A stretch of 56,454 nucleotides of DNA from Synechococcus sp. CS-1330. GTDB lineage: Bacteria > Cyanobacteriota > Cyanobacteriia > PCC-6307 > Cyanobiaceae. Where the stretch lies: positions 1 through 56,454 of the forward strand of contig JAHLYR010000010.1 of NCBI GenBank assembly GCA_025128025.1. Direction: 5' to 3'. Below, piece by piece: positions 34,118 through 42,310 of this stretch; within the stretch, counting starts at the first letter, position 1; each line of letters opens with the position of its first letter. Below the pieces are notes generated by a model that was given only the letters and a program-made list of their open reading frames with translations, was not told where the DNA came from and did no database searches. The translations under genes and the position numbers were made by a program.

Positions 34118-37100
34118 TTAGGCGGCGGGCGGTAACCCGACCACCTGGGTGTGGGCGCCCCGGGCCTGGGTGACGCCAATAGTGCGGGTGGCGGCGGCGA
34201 TCATCGGGCGCCGGTGGCTCACCACCATGAATTGGGCCTGGTCTGCCTGGCCGGCAATCAGGGCGGCCAGGCGCTCCACGTTGACGCCGTCGAGAAAGCT
34301 GTCTACTTCATCTAATGCGTAGAAGGGCGAAGGGCGGAAGCGCTGCAGGGCAAACAGGAAGCTCAGCGCCGTGAGCGATTTCTCGCCGCCACTCATGGAG
34401 TTGAGCCGCCGCACCGCCTTGCCCTTGGGGTGGGCCACCAGGGTGAGGCCACCTTCAAGGGGTGCTTCCGGGTTTTCCAGCTGCAGGTGCCCCTCGCCGT
34501 CGGATAGCCCTTCAAAGATTGTGCGGAAATGGCCATCCACCGCTGTGAAGGCTTCAAGGAAGGCCTCCTGGCGCAGGGTGGCCACGGTTTCGATGCGTAG
34601 CAGCAGCTCTTCGCGCTCCTTGCTGAGCACTTCGAGCCGCTCCTCCAATTCCGCCAAGCGGGTTTCCAGCTGCTCAAGCTCCTCGAGGGCGAGCATGTTC
34701 ACCGGTTCGAGGGTTTCCATCCGGGCCTGCAGGCTGCGCAGCTCCGCCTGCAGGGCATCGAGGCCTGCCTGCCGCACCTCCTCGGGGATCTCCGGCAGGG
34801 GCTCGGGCAGCTCCCGCTCGAGTTGGGCCAGGCGCAGCTGGTCGCCACGCTGCTGTTCCGCCAGCGATTCGATCTCCTCGCCGCGGCGTTGCAGTTCCCA
34901 TTGGCGCTTTTGCAGGGCCTGGCGCTGGGCGGCGAGTTTGGCTTCGGCGGCATCGCGGGCGCGGCGGCTTTCGCCAAAGCGGGTTTGCAGCTGCTGCTGC
35001 TCGGCGGCCAAGGTGCTGCGCCGCTCCTGATCCGCCTGGTGCTGCTCTTTCCAGCGAGCTCGCTCCTCCACCAGGGTGTTCACAGCGGCCACCAGCCGCT
35101 GTTCATCGGCGCTCAGGGCCTCGAGCTGGTTGCTGAGGCGCTCGGCGCTCAGGGCCCGTTCGCGCCGGGCCGCCAACAGCCCATCGCGCTGGCTGCGGGC
35201 CGCGGCCAGGGCCGTGTCGGCTGCCTCTAGCTCGCTCTGCAGACCCTGCCAGCGGGCGGCATCACCGGAGGATTGCACCGCAGCCTCCGCCTCTTCCAGA
35301 CTGATGCGTTGTTGCTGCAGGGGCAACAGCAGGGAATCAAGTTGCTGCTGGCGCTGCAGATCGCTCTGCAAGGCCTGCTGTAGTTGGCCCAGGCGGCTGC
35401 CCAGCTGCTGCTGGCGTTGCAGTTGGGGGGCCAGGGCCCGCTGGGCGGCGCTGCGCTCGGCCTCCAGGCCCGCCTGGCGCTGCTGGTGCTCCAGCAGCCG
35501 GGGGCGTAGGGCTTCGAGCCGCTGACCCAGCTCGGCTTCCTTGCGGCGGCAGGCCAGCAGGCTCTCGCCCAGCTCCAGCAAGCGCTGGCGCAGGGGTTCG
35601 GCTTCGTCGCCGTCCTGGCTGCGGCCGAAGCTGAGCTGGCTGCCCCGCTGTTGCAGGCTGCCGCCGGTCATGGCGCCGCTCTTCTCCAGCAGTTCGCCGT
35701 CGAGGGTCACGGCTCGGCAGCGGCCCAGTTCGCGTCTGGCATTGGCCAGGCTGTCGAACACCAGGGTGTCGCCAAAGACGTAGCGGAACACCTCGGCGTA
35801 GACGGGCTCGTAACCCACCAGATCCACCGCCTTGCCCACCAGCCCACCGCTTGCAGGGCCACCGCCTGCTGCGCCACCGCGTTGCAGGGCGGCTCCGCCA
35901 CTACCACTGGAGCCGCCACTGGAGCCCCCGCGAATCTTGTTGAGCGGCAGGAAGGTGAGCCGGCCTGCCCGGCGACTTTTGAGCAGCTCGATCGCCCGGG
36001 CGGCGATGCGGTCGTCGTCGACCACCACCTGGCCGAGGCGGCCGCCGGCGGCCACTTCCAGCGCCAGGCGCACCCGCTCCTCCACTTCGCCCAGCTGGGC
36101 CACCGGCCCGTGGATGCCGTCCATACCAGCCTCCAGCAGCACCCGCAGGGCGCCAGTGCCGCGGCTTTCCTGCAGGGTTTCGCGGCGGCTGTCTAGCCGG
36201 GCGATCTCGCGCTCGAGCTGGGTTTGCTCCTGCTCGAGGCGGCTGCGGGTGCGCTGCTGCAGGGCCAGGGCTTCGGCCAGCTCCTGCACCTGCTGCTGCT
36301 CCGCTCGGGTGGCCTCCAGCACCTGCTGCCAGCTGCTTTCGGTGGCCTCCAGTTGCTGCTGGGCACTGCGATGGCTGGCCCCTTCCTGCTGCTCTTCGGC
36401 GCCGAGCTCGGCCAGGCGCTCCTGGTGCTGTCGCAGCCGCTCCTGCAGTTGTTGACGCTCGGCCTCCAGGGGGCCGATCTGCTCGCCCAGCTGTTGGCGG
36501 GCGCGGCTGCGCTGCTGCTGTTCCTCCAACCAGCTGCCGGAGCGTCCCGCCACCTCGCCCAGCCGGCGGCGCGATAGCTCCACGGCGGCTTCGGCAGCGC
36601 GGCAGCCGGCCTCGGCGTCGCTGAGAGCGGCTTGGTCGGAACTGGCCTCGAGGGCTTGCTGCTGCTGGCGCAGCTCGCCCTGAGTGCGGGCCAGCTCGTG
36701 GCGCTGGCGTTGCAGGGCCTCGGCATCGAGCTGGTGTTTGCCTGCCTGGCGGGTTAGTTCGCGGCCACTGGCCTCGAGGCCGGCCAGCTCGGCTTGCACG
36801 GCGATCAGCTGGTCTTCACCGAGGGCCTTTACCTCAGCTTGGAGCTGCTCGAGCACGGTGGCGGCGGCAGTCAGGCTCGTCTCGCCCTCGCTGATCGCCT
36901 CTTGTTCAGCCTGTTGCTGACTGGCGAGGCTGGTGCTGCGTTTCAGCAGGGCAGCCTGGTTCGCTTGGGCTGCTTCAAAGGCCAGCACCTGCTCCTGCAG
37001 GCGGCCGTTGTGGTGGCGCTGGCGCAGGTCTTGATAGGTGCGGGCCTTGGCGCAGTCGCGCTCAAGTTTCTGGCGGGAGCTGAGCAGCTCCTGCTGCACG

Positions 37101-37741
37101 ATTGAGCAGCGCTCCTGACGCTCCTGCACCTCATCAAGCTTGCCGCGGCTCTGTTCGATGCGGCTGTCGAATAGGGCGACACCAGCTAGCTCGTCGATGA
37201 TGCCGCGCCGGTCCCGGGCACTCATTGAGACGATGCGGGTGACGTCACCCTGCATGACCACATTGCTGCCTTCAGGATCCACCCGTAGGCGTCGCAGCTG
37301 GCTCTGAAGCTGCTGCAGATTGCAACTCACGCCATCGGCGCTGAAGCTGCTGGCATAGGTGCCGCCGGGGGCAACCCGCAGGCGCCGGCTAACGGTCCAC
37401 TCCAGTTGGCCTGGCTTGATCCAGGGCCCTTCTTCTGGCGGCTCCAGGCCAGCCTCGGCCTGGTCAGGTTGCCACTCACTGAGGTCGAAGCGCACGCTCA
37501 CCGAAGTTTCGGCGGCCTTGCCCTCGCGCAGCATGGCGCTGTTGATTAGATCGGGCAGGCGATCTGCCCGCATGCCGCGGCTGCTGGCCAGGCCCAGACA
37601 AAACAACACCGCATCAAGGATGTTGCTTTTGCCGGAGCCGTTGGGGCCCGTGACCACGGTGAAGCCTTCTTGCAGCGGGATCGTGATCGAGCCGCCAAAG
37701 GACTTGAAGTGGGTGAGCTCGACCTGATTGATGTGAACCAA
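34118..37741 (-). CDS. smc: Chromosome segregation protein SMC
   Basis: The 1207-residue protein has the full SMC architecture. The N-terminal ATPase half begins LTHFKSFGGSITIPLQEGFTVVTGPNGSGKSNILDAV. A long coiled coil rich in Gln/Glu/Leu follows (about 170-510). The hinge is near 530-690 and contains a glycine-rich insertion (GGSSGGSSGSGG). The second coiled coil runs to about 1020, and the C-terminal half has the signature LNSMSGGEKSLTALSFLFAL and Walker B FYALDEVDSFLD. SMC with ScpA/ScpB organises and separates chromosomes. The start is a TTG. It is divergent from the YqjD-like gene (117 bases between starts). Confidence 0.96.
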   Translation of the reverse strand: MVHINQVELTHFKSFGGSITIPLQEGFTVVTGPNGSGKSNILDAVLFCLGLASSRGMRADRLPDLINSAMLREGKAAETSVSVRFDLSEWQPDQAEAGLEPPEEGPWIKPGQLEWTVSRRLRVAPGGTYASSFSADGVSCNLQQLQSQLRRLRVDPEGSNVVMQGDVTRIVSMSARDRRGIIDELAGVALFDSRIEQSRGKLDEVQERQERCSIVQQELLSSRQKLERDCAKARTYQDLRQRHHNGRLQEQVLAFEAAQANQAALLKRSTSLASQQQAEQEAISEGETSLTAAATVLEQLQAEVKALGEDQLIAVQAELAGLEASGRELTRQAGKHQLDAEALQRQRHELARTQGELRQQQQALEASSDQAALSDAEAGCRAAEAAVELSRRRLGEVAGRSGSWLEEQQQRSRARQQLGEQIGPLEAERQQLQERLRQHQERLAELGAEEQQEGASHRSAQQQLEATESSWQQVLEATRAEQQQVQELAEALALQQRTRSRLEQEQTQLEREIARLDSRRETLQESRGTGALRVLLEAGMDGIHGPVAQLGEVEERVRLALEVAAGGRLGQVVVDDDRIAARAIELLKSRRAGRLTFLPLNKIRGGSSGGSSGSGGAALQRGGAAGGGPASGGLVGKAVDLVGYEPVYAEVFRYVFGDTLVFDSLANARRELGRCRAVTLDGELLEKSGAMTGGSLQQRGSQLSFGRSQDGDEAEPLRQRLLELGESLLACRRKEAELGQRLEALRPRLLEHQQRQAGLEAERSAAQRALAPQLQRQQQLGSRLGQLQQALQSDLQRQQQLDSLLLPLQQQRISLEEAEAAVQSSGDAARWQGLQSELEAADTALAAARSQRDGLLAARRERALSAERLSNQLEALSADEQRLVAAVNTLVEERARWKEQHQADQERRSTLAAEQQQLQTRFGESRRARDAAEAKLAAQRQALQKRQWELQRRGEEIESLAEQQRGDQLRLAQLERELPEPLPEIPEEVRQAGLDALQAELRSLQARMETLEPVNMLALEELEQLETRLAELEERLEVLSKEREELLLRIETVATLRQEAFLEAFTAVDGHFRTIFEGLSDGEGHLQLENPEAPLEGGLTLVAHPKGKAVRRLNSMSGGEKSLTALSFLFALQRFRPSPFYALDEVDSFLDGVNVERLAALIAGQADQAQFMVVSHRRPMIAAATRTIGVTQARGAHTQVVGLPPAA

Positions 37742-37841
37742 CAGGCCCGTGCGCCGAGCAGCAGAAATGTAGCGGAGGGTTTCGAAAGCTCAACCCCCTC
37801 CTTACCTTGAGGTCTGAGCTTCGCAGTCGCCCCCTGTCCCC

Positions 37842-37862
37842 ATGACCGCAGAACTGCCATGA
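37842..37862 (+). promoter_or_regulatory. Six-codon upstream ORF overlapping a gene start
   Basis: ATG ACC GCA GAA CTG CCA TGA encodes MTAELP and its stop overlaps the next ATG (ATGA). The following gene begins ATGACCGCTGAAACGCC, so the leader peptide looks like a 17-base duplication of the gene start. Translation of the real gene may be coupled to it. Confidence 0.5.
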
Positions 37863-38281
37863 CCGCTGAAACGCCTCCCCGCGCCGCCAGCCCAGAGGGC
37901 TTCCGCGACCGTTTTGAGACCCTGATTCCCACCATTCAGCGGGAGTGGCCGGCCGTTGCCCGCCAGACCCTGGAGGCCACCCGGGGCAGTTTTGATGAGG
38001 TGGTTGAGGTGATTTCCAGTCAGACCGGCCGCACCGCAAGTGCGGTGAAGGACCAGTTGCTTGAGCTGCTTGAGGTGGCCGGGGACCAGACCAGCCGCCT
38101 AGCGGACAACCTGGCGCCCTTGGAGGCCCAGTTGGAAAACCTGCTCGATGAGCTCAACACCACCTTGCGGCCTCGCATTGAGAAGCCGGTGCGGGAGCGT
38201 CCGCTGATGGCGATCGGAATCGCCACTGGAGTGGGAGTGCTGCTGGGTCTGCTGCTCGCCTCGGGCCGGCGTTCGTCATGA
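37859..38281 (+). CDS. YqjD/ElaB-like (DUF883-type) membrane-anchored protein
   Basis: The 140-residue product has a long amphipathic, acidic helical body and a single C-terminal membrane helix (GIATGVGVLLGLLLASG) ending in GRRSS, the layout of YqjD/ElaB proteins. E. coli YqjD binds ribosomes at the membrane in stationary phase; the function here is inferred by layout only. It overlaps the next gene by 4 bases (ATGA). Confidence 0.75.
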   Translation: MTAETPPRAASPEGFRDRFETLIPTIQREWPAVARQTLEATRGSFDEVVEVISSQTGRTASAVKDQLLELLEVAGDQTSRLADNLAPLEAQLENLLDELNTTLRPRIEKPVRERPLMAIGIATGVGVLLGLLLASGRRSS

Positions 38282-38691
38282 CGGATCAGAGCGGTACGGG
38301 GCAGCCCCCGGAAGAGCGGCGCAGCGGTGTGGCCCGGGTGGCGGCGGGCCGGGTTGGCGCTCTGCTGACCTCGGTGATGGACCTGCACGTGCGCATTGCC
38401 CTTCAGGAGGTGGATCGGGAGAAGCGGCGCTTGATCAGCGGTGCTCTTTTGCTCAGTGGCGGTCTGTCCCTGCTGCTGCTGGCCCTAATCGGCGCCGAGC
38501 TGGCCCTGCTGCTGTGGCTGCAAACGGCCCAGGGGCTGAGCTGGATCCATGCCGCCCTGGCACTTGCCAGCTTGGATCTGGTGCTGGCCGGGATATTTGT
38601 GCGGGTGGGCGGACAGCTGCTCAAGGGGCCCTATCTGCCCCAGACCATCGCCGGCCTGAGCAAGACCACCAAGGCGGTCCTGGGTCGCTAG
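38278..38691 (+). CDS. YqjE-like (phage-holin superfamily) membrane protein
   Basis: The 137-residue protein has two predicted membrane helices (about 52-78 and 84-112) after a polar N-terminal region containing VGALLTSVMDLHVRIALQEVDREKRRL. This is the YqjE/holin-like pattern (PF07332-type). The coupled YqjD-YqjE order is seen in many bacteria. It is probably a cytoplasmic or thylakoid membrane protein with a structural or stress role; a phage origin is unlikely given the context. Confidence 0.72.
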   Translation: MTDQSGTGQPPEERRSGVARVAAGRVGALLTSVMDLHVRIALQEVDREKRRLISGALLLSGGLSLLLLALIGAELALLLWLQTAQGLSWIHAALALASLDLVLAGIFVRVGGQLLKGPYLPQTIAGLSKTTKAVLGR

Positions 38692-39474
38692 CTAAGGCCC
38701 GGCAGCCGGAGCTGGTGGGTGGGTCCAGATCAGGGCCCGCATCTCCCCAGTGTGGAAAGGTTTCACCCGGCTGGCGTCTTGATGGGCGGCCGCGCTCTGC
38801 GCTTGGGCACTGGTCTGCAGGATTTTCAGGGTGTCGCCGTGGGACACCAGCACCGTGACCTGGTATGGATTGGCCGAGGCCTCCCGTTCCAGCCGGGCAA
38901 TCAGGGCAGCCCCGCGGCGCTGCACCGCGGCGGCGCTCTCCACTCCCCATGGGGTCCCTTCGGGGTTGGTGGCGTCCTGGTCCCAGATGCGCCGGTAGAG
39001 GGGCCCGCTCGGGCTCTGACCTTCAAAGCGGCCGAAATCCCGCTCCCGCAGTTCGGCTTCGAGGCGAATCACCAGGGCTGGAGCCTGCTGACGATGCCAG
39101 TGCTGCAGCCGCTCCACCAGGATCTCCGCCGTTTCGCGGCTGCGGCTGAAAGGCGAGCTGACAATCCATAGCCCACCCTGCTGCCAGGCCCTGCGGATTG
39201 TGTCCCCATGGGCCGCAATCCAGGCATCGCTGGACTCTTGCGCCTCTTGCCGACCCCGCTCGGTGAGCCCGTTGCGGGGATCGATGCCTGCGGCCATGGC
39301 GCTGCAGATCCTTTGCTGGGAGGACGGCACGCTCTCGCCATGGCGCATGCCGAAATAGCGGGCCATCGGCTGAATCGAGTCGGCCTGCGCGGGCATGGGG
39401 AGAGCCGTGTATGGGCTCATCAGGGTTCCAGCCAGCAGCAGGGGAATCAGCATGGGGCTGTCAGCGAATTTCAT
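38692..39474 (-). CDS. Exported histidine-phosphatase family protein
   Basis: From ATG 39474 the protein has a signal peptide (MLIPLLLAGTLMSP region) and then the histidine-phosphatase fold: catalytic RHGE in FGMRHGESVPSS, LTERGRQEA, SSPFSRSRETAEIL, acid loop ELRERDFGRFEG and second histidine in TVLVSHGDTL. It should hydrolyse phosphate esters through a phospho-histidine. The predicted export suggests a periplasmic phosphatase; the substrate is unknown. It overlaps the RNA methyltransferase by 14 bases. Confidence 0.85.
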   Translation of the reverse strand: MKFADSPMLIPLLLAGTLMSPYTALPMPAQADSIQPMARYFGMRHGESVPSSQQRICSAMAAGIDPRNGLTERGRQEAQESSDAWIAAHGDTIRRAWQQGGLWIVSSPFSRSRETAEILVERLQHWHRQQAPALVIRLEAELRERDFGRFEGQSPSGPLYRRIWDQDATNPEGTPWGVESAAAVQRRGAALIARLEREASANPYQVTVLVSHGDTLKILQTSAQAQSAAAHQDASRVKPFHTGEMRALIWTHPPAPAAGP

Positions 39475-40627
39475 AGTGCAGCCAGCGGCAGTCAATGCCG
39501 CCGTTGCTGATTGGGATGCGGCGGCTGGCCTTCATTTTTAGGGCGCCGGTGAGCTCCGGGTTGCCGCTGAGCAGCCATAGGCTCCAGCCGCCGCAACGCT
39601 CCTTCACCATGCGGCCCAGGTCGGCGTAGAGAGGCTCCAGGCCCTCACGCTCTCCGATGCGCTCGCCATAGGGCGGGTTGCACACCAAGATCCCAGGCCC
39701 AGGCGGTGGCATGAAGTCGCGGCAGTCGCCCAGGCTCAGTTCCAGGGCACTTGCGATGCCGGCAGCCTCAGCGTTGCTGTGGGCTTGATCAAGCACACCG
39801 GGATCCTGCTCCCGGCCAACGATCGGCGCCAGGGCTGCTCCGCTGGGTAGCGTCTTCCGGGCCAGGTCGCTGGCCGCTTGCCGCTCTTGCTGCCAGAGCT
39901 GGGAGTCGAACTTTGGCCAGCGCTCCAGGGCGAAGTGGCGGCCCAGACCCGGCGCCCGGCCCAGGGCCAGGCAGGCCGCCTCAATCAGCAGGGTGCCGGA
40001 GCCGCAAAGGGGGTCGGCCAGGGGCACCGAGCCATCCCAGCCGGTGAGGGCGATCAGGCCGGCCGCGAGGTTTTCCTTGAGCGGGGCCAGGCCCATGGCG
40101 GCCCGGTAGCCGCGGCGGTGCAGGCTGCCGCCGCTGCCATCGAGGCTCAGGGCTGCTTCGCCGCCTCCAAGGTGCAGGTGGATGGAGAGGTCGGGATTGT
40201 CTAGGTCAACGGAGGAGCGGGCGCCCCACTGCTGGCGCTGCAGATCCACCAGGGCATTTTTGACCTGCAGGGCGCTGTAGTGACTGTGGTTGAGGCCAGG
40301 AGCGCTGCCGGTGGCATCGACCCGGAAGGTGGCGCCAGGAGGCAGCCAGCGGCTCCAGTCGACGGCGCGCTGCACACCGTCGTAGAGCTCGTCCTTGCTG
40401 CGGCAGGGAAATTGAGCCAGTTCAAGCAGGAGCCGGAAGGGCAGGCGGGCTTGCAGGTGCAGCCGGTAGTAGCCAGCCAGGTCTGTTTGGAAGCGCACGG
40501 CCCGGCGTAGGCGTGCTACGGCTTGGCAGCCCAAGGCCGTGAGCTCAGCCGCCGCGGCCTCTTCGAGCCCCGGTGGCACAACCGCTATTCCGCTGATTGA
40601 TGTGCTGTTTGGTTCGGTGATGCCCAC
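39461..40627 (-). CDS. THUMP-domain RNA methyltransferase (RlmL/YpsC-like)
   Basis: The product has about 388 residues. The N-terminal ferredoxin-like and THUMP regions (about 10-165) precede a class I SAM-dependent methyltransferase: LADPLCGSGTLLIEAA is the SAM loop and ILVCNPPYGERIGE the catalytic NPPY motif for base N-methylation. YpsC/RlmL-type enzymes make m2G in 23S rRNA. The start is uncertain (GTG 40627, or TTG 40657 with ten more residues). The gene is divergent from the tmRNA, so its promoter overlaps that region. Confidence 0.88.
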   Translation of the reverse strand: MGITEPNSTSISGIAVVPPGLEEAAAAELTALGCQAVARLRRAVRFQTDLAGYYRLHLQARLPFRLLLELAQFPCRSKDELYDGVQRAVDWSRWLPPGATFRVDATGSAPGLNHSHYSALQVKNALVDLQRQQWGARSSVDLDNPDLSIHLHLGGGEAALSLDGSGGSLHRRGYRAAMGLAPLKENLAAGLIALTGWDGSVPLADPLCGSGTLLIEAACLALGRAPGLGRHFALERWPKFDSQLWQQERQAASDLARKTLPSGAALAPIVGREQDPGVLDQAHSNAEAAGIASALELSLGDCRDFMPPPGPGILVCNPPYGERIGEREGLEPLYADLGRMVKERCGGWSLWLLSGNPELTGALKMKASRRIPISNGGIDCRWLHYEIR

Positions 40628-40683
40628 CCCTGCGTCGGCCCTTGCTTGCTGCCACAATGAACCAGTCTGGTTTCGACCTGACT

Positions 40684-40930
40684 AGGTGGCTCACACCAGT
40701 GCTTCGGACAGCGGTTCGATTCCGCTCAGCTCCACTACAAGGGGCTGCAATGGTTTCGACGGGGTATAAGGAGGGTGACTGAAGCCTGCTCGGTAAGAGC
40801 AAACACGTAACAGCGAACAACATCGTTCGTTTCTCCCGTCAGACCGCCCCTGTGGCAGCCTGACCCTGTAAGGGAGATGGGGTGAGGTCAGCCTTATCAC
40901 CCAAATGACCCATGGGCCCTGGAAGGGGCC
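40684..40930 (+). ncRNA. ssrA: Circularly permuted two-piece tmRNA (ssrA)
   Basis: The acceptor piece comes first: the T arm AGCGG-TTCGATT-CCGCT (40710-40726) and CAGCTCC plus discriminator A (40727-40734). Only six bases later the coding piece begins with GGGGCTGCAATGGTTTCGACGG (40741 on), whose GGGGCTG pairs with CAGCTCC. Normal tmRNAs have the opposite order. Downstream is an H-type pseudoknot (GGTGA 40881 with TCACC 40897; GGTCA 40886 with TGACC 40906). The permuted, two-molecule form is established in this cyanobacterial group. tmRNA with SmpB rescues stalled ribosomes. The outer ends are approximate; a hairpin GGCCC/GGGCC (40915-40930) may mark the 3' boundary. Confidence 0.93.
40813..40863 (+). 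other. tmRNA proteolysis-tag reading frame
   Basis: The frame from resume codon GCG reads ANNIVRFSRQTAPVAA and stops at TGA. The APVAA end is the hydrophobic degradation signal recognised by ClpXP-type proteases. Confidence 0.93.
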
Positions 40931-40954
40931 TTCCTATTGGAGCTCGCCGGAGCG

Positions 40955-41239
40955 ATGGCCTGTCCCCACTGCGGCAGTTGGTCGGTTAAGGCGGATCGCA
41001 GCTTGGCTGGACGCCTGGTGTGTGGCCGTTGCGCCAGGCCGCTGGGGGCAGCCCAGGCCCCCCGGCGTCAGCAGCGCTCCCGATCAAAGCCCCTAGGTCT
41101 GTCTTGGGGCATTGGTTTAGCTGCCCTTGTTGCCTTGGCTGCGCTGTTGGCAGCCTGGGACGAGCAGCGGTTCAGATTCAATACGCCGCCCGAGCGCCCC
41201 GCCCCTAATTCGCAATTACGAACCCCAGGATTGTTCTGA
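40955..41239 (+). CDS. Zinc-ribbon protein with one membrane helix
   Basis: From ATG 40955 the 94-residue product starts MACPHCGSWSVKADRSLAGRLVCGRCARPL, a CxxC...CxxC zinc ribbon. A basic linker (RRQQRSRSK) and one membrane helix (about 48-65) follow, then a polar tail. The function is unknown. It lies immediately after the tmRNA, so it may be co-transcribed. Confidence 0.65.
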   Translation: MACPHCGSWSVKADRSLAGRLVCGRCARPLGAAQAPRRQQRSRSKPLGLSWGIGLAALVALAALLAAWDEQRFRFNTPPERPAPNSQLRTPGLF

Positions 41240-41292
41240 GCCTTGCGCTTCAGGGATTCACAAGGCGCCGCAGGGCTTGCCCTGCTGCTGCT

Positions 41293-41667
41293 TCAGGGTC
41301 GCCCGATTGCCCTCATCATGGCGCCCTGGCAGAGGCCGCCATGGGAGCACAACGGAATCGCCTGGCCGTTTATCGAAGCGCCGCTGGGGGCACCGATAGC
41401 CATGTTTTGAGCTGAGCTTCCAGCAAGCGGAGCGGAGGAAGGGCCTGGGCTGGAGCCTGAACCTGCTGCCGCCTGCTGGGTGGTGGCGGTGTTAACGGTG
41501 TTGCGGGCTTTATCGAGCACACCTGTGTAAGCAGGCATGGAGATGCCCTGCTGGGTGCCTTGAATAGTGCTGACTCCCACCATGGGAGCCAATCCTTGGG
41601 CTATTGCATTGCCGGCTGGCAACACAACGGCCGCAACCAGGGCGGCTTTAAGGAGTTTCGAAGACAT
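41293..41667 (-). CDS. Small exported protein with C-terminal CX5C
   Basis: The 124-residue protein has a clear signal peptide (residues 1-23, ending NAIAQ). The mature chain is low-complexity (Gly, Ser, Ala, Thr) up to about residue 95, then QAIPLCSHGGLCQGAMMRAIGRP with C107 and C113. The family is not recognised. It lies 19 bases downstream of the exported thioredoxin-like gene on the same strand, and its cysteine pair could be a substrate of that protein. That link is inference. Confidence 0.65.
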   Translation of the reverse strand: MSSKLLKAALVAAVVLPAGNAIAQGLAPMVGVSTIQGTQQGISMPAYTGVLDKARNTVNTATTQQAAAGSGSSPGPSSAPLAGSSAQNMAIGAPSGASINGQAIPLCSHGGLCQGAMMRAIGRP

Positions 41668-41686
41668 ATTGAGAGGCGAGTAAAGA

Positions 41687-42139
41687 TCAAGGCTGGCTTG
41701 GCTTGGCAGCTCCGCTAAAGCTGCTCCACACTTTCAGTTCTTCAATTGTTTGTACCCCTTCGCGGCGCTCCTTGCCCGCTAGGTCCCAGGTGGGGAAAGC
41801 CCGTATCTGGGCGGCCATGCAGCGGCTGCGGCCAGCGTCAGTTTTGTCGCACTCCACGTAGGGGAGGGAATTGCCCCCTTCTTTGCCAAACAGGTTTTTT
41901 TGCTGGAAGCAGGCCGGACACCACCAGGCGCCATAAAAAACAGCTCCCTTGGCGCGCAGGTGGGCGCTGAGCGCTTTTTGTTCCGGGGTCGAAGCAGAAA
42001 GGGCTTCCCCCAAGGTGGCAGTGGTGGAGTTGCTGGAGGAGGTGGCTCCGCTTCCGGCGCTGGCAGTCGCTGTAAAGCCAAGCAGCACTGTGCTGAGGGC
42101 AATCAGCAGGCCGGAGCGCAGGGAGCCAAACCGGGGCAT
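41687..42139 (-). CDS. Exported thioredoxin-like protein (VKOR-partner type)
   Basis: The 150-residue protein has a signal peptide (residues about 8-28) and a thioredoxin-like segment GAVFYGAWWCPACFQQKNLFGKEG with active-site C74-P-A-C77. LPYVECDKT and RSRC follow (C97, C107), then AFPTWDLAGKERREGVQTIEEL. This matches the thioredoxin domain that in cyanobacteria is fused to or works with VKOR (LTO1-type) for disulfide formation in the lumen or periplasm. Here it stands alone without the VKOR membrane domain. It is upstream of the CX5C protein and divergent from dnaJ. Confidence 0.8.
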   Translation of the reverse strand: MPRFGSLRSGLLIALSTVLLGFTATASAGSGATSSSNSTTATLGEALSASTPEQKALSAHLRAKGAVFYGAWWCPACFQQKNLFGKEGGNSLPYVECDKTDAGRSRCMAAQIRAFPTWDLAGKERREGVQTIEELKVWSSFSGAAKPSQP

Positions 42140-42310
42140 CAGCTTCCAGAATCAACAATTAAAACTAGTTCCGTTGCTTGCTTTTGCCTCTCTGTGTAGG
42201 CAAAACACAGCCGATCGCCGCGCCGCCGCGTTCGGCCTTCCGCCCTTCCTTGGCCCAGCGGAAGTTCCCAGCGGCTGAGACACTGAACAAGTGCGGTGGT
42301 TTTGGGGTCG

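Noticed and set aside
35860-35940. Gly/Ser-rich insertion in the SMC hinge as a frameshift or repeat expansion
   Set aside because: The frame is intact on both sides and glycine-rich hinge loops are tolerated in SMC proteins.
38278-38691. Prophage remnant suggested by the holin-like protein
   Set aside because: No other phage gene, integrase or attachment repeat is nearby, and the YqjD-YqjE pairing is chromosomal in many bacteria.
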